From positions 1 through 9,972 of the forward strand of contig JBARBN010000155.1 in assembly GCA_049793155.1 (NCBI GenBank): a stretch of DNA of 9,972 nucleotides, written 5' to 3'. Below the pieces are notes generated by a model, which was not told the DNA's origin, searched no databases, and saw nothing but the letters and a program-made list of their open reading frames with translations. The position numbers and the translations under genes are program-made. The stretch comes from JALNZF01 sp049793155 (GTDB lineage: Bacteria; Nitrospirota; UBA9217). Below, one piece after another: positions 5,743 to 9,972 of this stretch. Position 1 is the first letter of the stretch; every line of letters starts with the position of its first letter.

Positions 5743-6683
5743 TCGAGCTCCAGGATGCTCTGCGCAAGAAAGAGATCTGGGCCATCGGCGGCGGCAAGGG
5801 CGGGATCGGGAAAAGCCTGATTACCGGGAACATCGGCATCACCCTCGCGCGCCTCAAGAAAAAGGTCCTGCTGGTGGACGCTGACCTGGGAGGCGCGAAC
5901 CTTCACACCACGCTCGGTATCGGCGTCCCGGAGATGACGCTCTCGGATTTTCTGAACCGTCGCGTCAAGACCATCCAGGAAGTCATTATCAAGACCAGCA
6001 TCCCGAACCTGAGCCTTGTCAGCGGCGCCCAGGACTTTCTCGACGCGGCCAACCCGAACTTCGCGCAGAAGACTCGTCTGCTCAGACACCTCGAGACGCT
6101 GGATGCGGACTACATCCTCCTTGACCTCGGCGCAGGCACCTCGTTCAACATCCTTGATTTTTTCCTGTTCTCGGACCATGGCATCCTGGTCGTGCTGCCC
6201 GAGCCCACGGCCATCGAGAACGCCTACCGTTTCATCAAGAGCGCCTTCTACCGCAGGTTCAAAAAGGTGGTAGTCGATCAGAATATCAAGGACCTTATCG
6301 ATGCGGCCATGGACCAGAAAAACACTATGGGCATCCGCACCCCCTACGACCTCATCGAGCGCGTGAAGTCGATGGAGCGGGAAGTGGGCGAGGTGCTCGA
6401 ACTGGAAGTGCTCAAGTTCAAGCCCCAGTTGATCGTGAACCAGGTCAGGACCAAGAACGACATCCAGATCGGGTTCTCTATGAAAAGCGCCTGCCAGAAA
6501 TACTTCGGCATCAACGTTGAATATCTCGGCTATGTGGAATACGACGATTGCGTCTGGCAATCCATCCGGAGCAAACGGCCGCTCATGATCGAATACCCCT
6601 ACTCACGGCCGTCGCGCTGCATAGAGCGCATCGTCCACAACCTGCTCAGGAAAGAGCAGCTTACGCTCAGCATGCTGTTCTGA
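5739..6683 (+). CDS. MinD/ParA-family ATPase (FlhG-like)
   Basis: A 314-residue deviant-Walker P-loop ATPase. GGGKGGIGKS (17-26) is the deviant Walker A with signature Lys20 and catalytic-site Lys25. VDADLGGANLH (46-56) is the switch I region with Asp47/Asp49. YILLDLGAGTS (125-135) is Walker B, with the LGAG form closer to FlhG/YlxH and other MinD relatives than to plasmid ParA. Such proteins are ATP-driven dimers that position chromosomes, division sites, flagella or other cargo. The C-terminus (IERIVHNLLRKEQLTLSMLF) may form an amphipathic helix, but a MinD-type membrane anchor is not clear. GGGGAG precedes the ATG by 11 bases, and the 4-base ATGA overlap with scpB indicates coupled translation. 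No flagellar or min genes are in the window, so the cargo is unknown; proximity to ScpAB favours a chromosome or polar role. Confidence 0.9.
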   Translation: MIELQDALRKKEIWAIGGGKGGIGKSLITGNIGITLARLKKKVLLVDADLGGANLHTTLGIGVPEMTLSDFLNRRVKTIQEVIIKTSIPNLSLVSGAQDFLDAANPNFAQKTRLLRHLETLDADYILLDLGAGTSFNILDFFLFSDHGILVVLPEPTAIENAYRFIKSAFYRRFKKVVVDQNIKDLIDAAMDQKNTMGIRTPYDLIERVKSMEREVGEVLELEVLKFKPQLIVNQVRTKNDIQIGFSMKSACQKYFGINVEYLGYVEYDDCVWQSIRSKRPLMIEYPYSRPSRCIERIVHNLLRKEQLTLSMLF

Positions 6684-6727
6684 AAGAAGGGGGAGGTTCA
6701 TATTTCGAATGCCAGATCAGTCCAAGG

Positions 6728-6791
6728 TGTCACTCCGGGTTATGCGGGCCGTCATGCTTCGATACGCTCGGAGCCGGCCGATAGGGTGACA
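6728..6791. other. Inverted-repeat segment between ATPase and J/HTH genes
   Basis: TGTCAC (6728-6733) and GTGACA (6786-6791) are exact inverted ends around a GC-rich interior with further partial pairing (GCGGGCC against GGAGCCGGCC). No U-run follows, so it is not a classical terminator. It may be a remnant of a short palindromic repeat. The rest of this 169-base gap holds the ribosome site GAGGG for the next gene. Confidence 0.3.
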
Positions 6792-6852
6792 GAAACCGGG
6801 TTTGGGGCGCGGCCTCATTGGCGCTTGTCATTTTGAGCGTGAGGGAATTGCC

Positions 6853-7761
6853 ATGATAAAAAAAATAGAAGATTTGAATTACTACGAGTTGCTGGAGATA
6901 AGCCCCCGGGCAACCTCCCAGGAGATCCACAAGGCCTATGAGCGGGTTCGGCGGGTGTACGAACCGAATTCCATTGCGCTCTATTCGCTCTTCAGCCCCG
7001 ATGAGACTGCCGCGATAACCCAGCGGATCGAAGACGCTTACCGGACCCTGGTGTACGAGGACAACCGGAAACGGTACGACGCACAGTTGAAAGGGCAGGA
7101 AGAACTGCCTGATCTTCCGCCACTTCCGTCCGACCCGGCATATCAGACCCGTCAAGACCAGCCGGCATTCCCCGCTGAGCCGGCGTACCAGCGCCGTCAG
7201 GATCAACTGCCGCTTCCGTCCGAGCCGAAGTTTCAGCGCCGTAAAGATCAAGTGCCGCTCCCGCCGGAGCCGACGTATCAGCGCCGTCAGGATCAACTGT
7301 CGCTCCCCACTGAGCCGGCGTATCAGCGCCGTCAGGATCAACTGCCGCTCCCGCCGGAGCCTCCAAGTCAGCCCCGTCCGGTCCAGCCGGCGCTTACACT
7401 GCCGTCGGATAACCGCTACTTCAGCACTTCGGAACCGCTGATAAAACAACCGGCGCCTCCAAAAACCATGCACGAGACGGTCACGCCAGTCTCCCACTTC
7501 ATCGCGGATTTCACCGGACCCGCCATCAAGATGCTGAGAGAACAGAATGGTCTGCAGATGCGGGATATCGCCGATATAACGAAGGTCGGAACGCGCTACC
7601 TCGAATTCATCGAAGAGGAACAGTATGACAAACTGCCCGCGCGTGCCTATACGCGGGGATTTCTCATGCTCTATGCAAAGGCACTGGGCTGCGATCCGGA
7701 GCGAATGGCAGGAGACTATTTGAAAAGATACGACGCCGCGATGCCTCCAAAATCGAAATAA
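6853..7761 (+). CDS. J-like domain and RodZ-type HTH protein
   Basis: A 302-residue soluble protein of three parts. Residues 8-76 resemble a J domain (NYYELLEISPRATSQEIHKA, ending DNRKRYD), but the Hsp70-activating HPD motif is replaced by Glu37-Pro38-Asn39, so DnaK stimulation is unlikely. Residues 93-184 are a proline- and glutamine-rich linker of five 15-residue repeats plus a degenerate sixth. Residues about 222-285 (AIKMLREQNGLQMRDIADIT onward, with RAYTRGFLMLYAKALG) match the RodZ-type HTH_25 domain. Unlike RodZ, no transmembrane segment or periplasmic domain follows; the protein stops soon after the HTH. It could be a DNA-binding regulator or a cytoskeleton/polar adaptor. ATG at 6853 is chosen over TTG at 6802 because GAGGG lies 7 bases upstream and the J-like domain begins right after. 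The MinD-like ATPase gene precedes it by 169 bases. Confidence 0.85.
   Translation: MIKKIEDLNYYELLEISPRATSQEIHKAYERVRRVYEPNSIALYSLFSPDETAAITQRIEDAYRTLVYEDNRKRYDAQLKGQEELPDLPPLPSDPAYQTRQDQPAFPAEPAYQRRQDQLPLPSEPKFQRRKDQVPLPPEPTYQRRQDQLSLPTEPAYQRRQDQLPLPPEPPSQPRPVQPALTLPSDNRYFSTSEPLIKQPAPPKTMHETVTPVSHFIADFTGPAIKMLREQNGLQMRDIADITKVGTRYLEFIEEEQYDKLPARAYTRGFLMLYAKALGCDPERMAGDYLKRYDAAMPPKSK
7129..7404 (+). repeat. 45-base in-frame tandem repeats
   Basis: Five 45-base units (7129-7173, 7174-7218, 7219-7263, 7264-7308, 7309-7353) encode the pattern xEPxYQRRQDQLPLP. A sixth, 51-base degenerate unit runs to 7404. Unit 1 and unit 6 are the most diverged. Central units share nearly identical DNA, such as TATCAGCGCCGTCAGGATCA, which suggests recent duplication or homogenisation and a copy number likely to vary between strains. 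Confidence 0.85.
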
Positions 7762-7871
7762 TCGGGTTACGGGTGAGAAAGCGCGGGAAGTCTTATAGGT
7801 CAACATTCTGCGTCATCAGACAGCTATGTTAGTTCTTTTCAAACTTGATATGTTCGCGACGACTGGTTGAA

Positions 7872-7985
7872 ACAACATTTGCAAAACGCAGAGTGCAAAA
7901 TGCAAAGGTCAAAATGAGGGGAAAAGGCACCATGACCCGCGGTCATACTTCAATTTTGCAATTTGAATTTTACAATTTGCATTGG
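7872..7985. repeat. AT-rich inverted repeat with central palindrome
   Basis: The left arm has TGCAAAATGCAAAGGTCAAA (from about 7894). The reverse complement of the right arm (about 7950-7980) contains TGTAAAATTCAAATTGCAAA, aligning with few mismatches. Between the arms lies the perfect palindrome ATGACC-CGC-GGTCAT (7932-7946). The whole folds as a long imperfect stem-loop. It lies in the 277-base gap before the HD-GYP gene and ends about 50 bases before its start. The rest of the gap (7762-7871) shows nothing I recognise. Confidence 0.6.
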
Positions 7986-8038
7986 CTGCGGCCGAAGGTC
8001 GCGCTGCGGAGTGGATGTTCAGGATAAAGGAGAGCACT

Positions 8039-9670
8039 ATGGCACCGGGCATTTTGGTTTTTATAGAGAACAAAGACGAAAAATCATTTTTCGAAAATAT
8101 ATTCAAGACCGATGATTTCCCCGTCTTTGAGACCCACCTTGCCCTCGAAGCGATGCGGCTCCTTCAAGATAAAGATATCGGTTTGATCATAGCAGGCAGT
8201 GTCATGGAAGGGATCGAGGGAGAACGGTTCAAGTTGATCGCGGAAAAGATCCGGCCGGGGGTCAAAACCGTCCTTATCGGTCCCGTCTCCCGGGAGAACA
8301 ACGGCTTTATCATCAACACCGATGAATTCAAGAATCTCATCCGCACATCCGTCAAGACCGAACAGGTACTGCGGAGAGAACTGGGGGATTCAAAGCAGCT
8401 TGTCTTTGCCCTTGCCGATCGCCTGTTGCAGATCTTCGGGGTCAACGACCGCTATTTTTTCAATAACGACCATCTCGTCGCAGAGCTGGCGGCCAAGCTG
8501 GGCGCGAAGATGGGGCTCGAAGAAGATCTCGTGGATTCCATCCGCATGGCGGCGCTGCTCAGGGACCTGGGCAAGGTGGGGATCCAGCTACAGATCCTCG
8601 AGGGAAATGTCAGGCTGAATCAGGTCGAACTTACACCGATCAAAGAGCACCCGATCCATACGGTCCAGCTCCTGCGACAGATCCAGTTTCCGTGGAACCT
8701 GGACTCGATCATCGGTGAGCATCATGAGCACTATGACGGAAGCGGCTATCCCCACGGTTTTAAGGGCAGGCAGATCTCCATTGGGGCCCGGATCCTCAGC
8801 GTGGCTGACGCCTTTTATGCCATGACTACCGATCGACCCTATCGGAAGGCGCTGTCCCAGGACAAGGCGCTGGAGGAAATAAGAAGGAACGCGGGCAGCC
8901 AATTCGATCCCGAGGTGGTTGAGGTCTTTTTATCGATCATCAAGGAAGTGCCTGCCGTCAAGATCGCTGATAAGAATATCTTGATCTTCGAACGTGAAAA
9001 TCACATCGCGGCACTGATCAAGCTCAGCACGAATGCCGACGAGATGCAGGTCTACCACACGTCCAGCTCCATCGACGCCATCGTATATATCAGGCATAAG
9101 CAGCCTGTCCTCGTCATCACCGACATCGAAGCGCTCCAGCCGGAGGCGACGACCCGTGTTTCTCATATTGTGCTTCAGATGGCGATAGCTCAGGAACGGA
9201 AAATACTGATCATTACGCCTGACAAGAACTATCCAAAGATCATCGGGGGCGATGTGGAGTATATTTCAAAACCCCTTGATATCGGGAAATTGACGCAAAA
9301 GATCCATGAACTGATAAGCAAGGTCCCGCCGCCTGCGCCCCGGGAGCCCAAAGAAGGACTTACGGGCAAGATCGAGGAATTCAGCCTTCCCGACATCATT
9401 CAGATCCTGAGTTTAGGCTTGAAGACGGCCATGGTGGAGATCGAGGGAGAACGGGGAAGCGGCAAGCTCTATATTCTGAACGGAAAGATCGTGCATGCCT
9501 CGGTGGGAAAACTCAGAGGGGCCAATGCGTTCCTGGAGATCGTCAATTGGTCAACCGGACAGTTCTGCATCAAGCACGGGCAGGTGACGGAAGATATCAA
9601 TGTGACCGCGAGCACCAACAGCCTTCTGCTCGAAGCCAATAAGGACACCGACAGGGAGTTGACTGCTTAG
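8039..9670 (+). CDS. HD-GYP protein with receiver-like and PATAN domains
   Basis: A 543-residue cytosolic signalling protein. Residues 3-110 look like a degenerate receiver: the phosphoacceptor region reads IIAGSVMEG with no Asp. Residues about 118-302 are an HD-GYP domain, the family that hydrolyses cyclic di-GMP (or cGAMP). Most metal ligands are present (His145, Asp176, His204, His228, His229, Asp257) and HHEHYDGSGYPHG carries the GYP motif, but the HD His is Arg175 (LLRDLGKVG). Residues about 312-428 form a second receiver-like domain with a candidate Asp362 (VLVITDIEAL) and conserved Lys411 (YISKPLD). Residues 440-520 match PATAN/DUF4388 (LTGKIEEFSLPDIIQILSLG). ATG at 8039 is preceded by AAAGGAG at 6 bases; the upstream TTG lies at the edge of a repeat and has no ribosome site. 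Catalysis is doubtful; it may act as a nucleotide sensor or scaffold. Confidence 0.9.
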   Translation: MAPGILVFIENKDEKSFFENIFKTDDFPVFETHLALEAMRLLQDKDIGLIIAGSVMEGIEGERFKLIAEKIRPGVKTVLIGPVSRENNGFIINTDEFKNLIRTSVKTEQVLRRELGDSKQLVFALADRLLQIFGVNDRYFFNNDHLVAELAAKLGAKMGLEEDLVDSIRMAALLRDLGKVGIQLQILEGNVRLNQVELTPIKEHPIHTVQLLRQIQFPWNLDSIIGEHHEHYDGSGYPHGFKGRQISIGARILSVADAFYAMTTDRPYRKALSQDKALEEIRRNAGSQFDPEVVEVFLSIIKEVPAVKIADKNILIFERENHIAALIKLSTNADEMQVYHTSSSIDAIVYIRHKQPVLVITDIEALQPEATTRVSHIVLQMAIAQERKILIITPDKNYPKIIGGDVEYISKPLDIGKLTQKIHELISKVPPPAPREPKEGLTGKIEEFSLPDIIQILSLGLKTAMVEIEGERGSGKLYILNGKIVHASVGKLRGANAFLEIVNWSTGQFCIKHGQVTEDINVTASTNSLLLEANKDTDRELTA

Positions 9671-9675
9671 TTTTT

Positions 9676-9706
9676 CCTGCGGACGGCCGCTCGCTTCATT
9701 CGCAGG
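9676..9706. other. Hairpin after HD-GYP gene
   Basis: CCTGCG (9676-9681) and CGCAGG (9701-9706) are perfect inverted arms with a 19-base loop, six bases past the stop. The T-run lies before, not after, the stem, so this is not a classical intrinsic terminator for the plus strand. It may protect the 3' end or be chance. Confidence 0.25.
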
Positions 9707-9774
9707 GACGAGGGACGCAAAACATTAACTTTCATTTCGTCATGAATTGCCTGATCCTTCCTGAACTCTGCATA

Positions 9775-9780
9775 TATGAT
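9775..9780 (+). promoter_or_regulatory. Possible -10 element of the right-edge gene
   Basis: TATGAT, one mismatch from the consensus, lies in the AT-rich stretch CATATATGATAAAAT. No convincing -35 stands at 16-18 bases; TTGCCT at 9747-9752 is 22 bases away. If used, it would give a leader of about 115 bases. Confidence 0.25.
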
Positions 9781-9833
9781 AAAATGAACTCGGTTCCATG
9801 ATTCATGTAGTATTTCACATAATCTGTCACTCT

Positions 9834-9870
9834 CCTACGAGCCGAACCGGCATAACTAACCATTAGTAGG
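9834..9870 (+). other. Structured leader segment, unassigned
   Basis: CCTAC (9834-9838) can pair with GTAGG (9866-9870), enclosing GCCG-AAC-CGGC (9841-9851) and a competing ACTAA-CCA-TTAGT hairpin (9855-9867). The segment lies 31 bases upstream of the right-edge start codon. It matches no riboswitch consensus that I can recall. Confidence 0.25.
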
Positions 9871-9901
9871 GCAAAGTAGTTCAGACGGGCAAGGGATCTC
9901 A

Positions 9902-9972
9902 ATGTGGATCAGCTGCAAAATACTGGCAATCGCCATTATAATGCTTATCACGGTGGCCGACGTGGGCGTGGC
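9902..9972 (+). CDS. N-terminus of exported or membrane protein, partial
   Basis: The first 23 codons of a gene cut by the window edge. The ATG follows AAGGGA at 5 bases. The encoded start, with Lys6 ahead of a hydrophobic run ILAIAIIMLITVA (residues 7-19), looks like a Sec signal peptide or first transmembrane helix. Nothing more can be said about the product. Confidence 0.5.
   Translation, partial: MWISCKILAIAIIMLITVADVGV

Noticed and set aside
5178..6560. 460-residue minus-strand open frame opposite scpB and the ATPase
   Set aside because: It overlaps two clearly recognised genes on the other strand. Its composition (runs of VxD, HxD, serine-rich stretches) is the usual mirror of GC-rich coding DNA, and it shows no domain.
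6730..7806. 358-residue minus-strand open frame opposite the J/HTH gene
   Set aside because: Its LTALIRRLSGERQLI repeats are just the complement of the 45-base coding repeats. The plus strand encodes recognisable J-like and HTH domains.
9700..9740. GGGACGCAAAAC resembling part of a GEMM-type c-di-GMP riboswitch
   Set aside because: The upstream GGGCAAACC-like arm and the downstream tetraloop-receptor part are missing, and the segment lies far from the next start codon. Only a short word matches.

Overview
The window reads as a chromosomal segment of a Gram-negative, probably anaerobic bacterium of the Nitrospirota or Desulfobacterota (Geobacter-like) kind. This is inferred from the gene families: ScpA/ScpB followed by a MinD/ParA-like ATPase, a J-like/RodZ-type HTH protein, an HD-GYP protein with a C-terminal PATAN (DUF4388) domain, and a lipobox protein. 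The GC-rich coding style and the gaps filled with short degenerate repeats fit the same picture. No marker here fixes the taxon.

Left part (about 1-2950), all on the minus strand. In transcription order it holds a protein-kinase-like phosphotransferase, a UspA-type universal stress protein, a very small lipoprotein, and an alpha/beta hydrolase. A good extended -10 promoter with an overlapping perfect dyad sits just upstream of the kinase. The order suggests a small stress or signalling transcription unit, though gaps of about 90-150 bases carrying hairpins and repeats may break it into several.

Centre (about 2905-6683), plus strand. A 353-base divergent intergenic region holds both promoters and short tandem repeats. 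It is followed by scpA (kleisin), a seven-repeat HEAT protein, scpB (Kite subunit, TTG start) and a MinD/ParA-like ATPase whose ATG overlaps the scpB stop. ScpA and ScpB form the SMC condensin with Smc, which is not in the window. The HEAT protein lying between kleisin and Kite genes is the most thought-provoking feature, because eukaryotic condensin and cohesin use HEAT proteins bound to the kleisin.

Right part (6684-9972), plus strand. It holds a J-like/HTH protein with a 15-residue tandem repeat linker; a 543-residue receiver-like/HD-GYP/receiver-like/PATAN protein whose HD motif reads RD; and the first 23 codons of an exported or membrane protein running off the end.

Most gaps contain degenerate short tandem or inverted repeats of at least four sequence types (AACCACRGAG..., ACTCCGA, CCCTCAT, and TGCAAAAT/CAAATTG types). 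No tRNA, rRNA, CRISPR array, transposase or phage gene was seen, and nothing in the window amounts to a complete new defence or mobile system.
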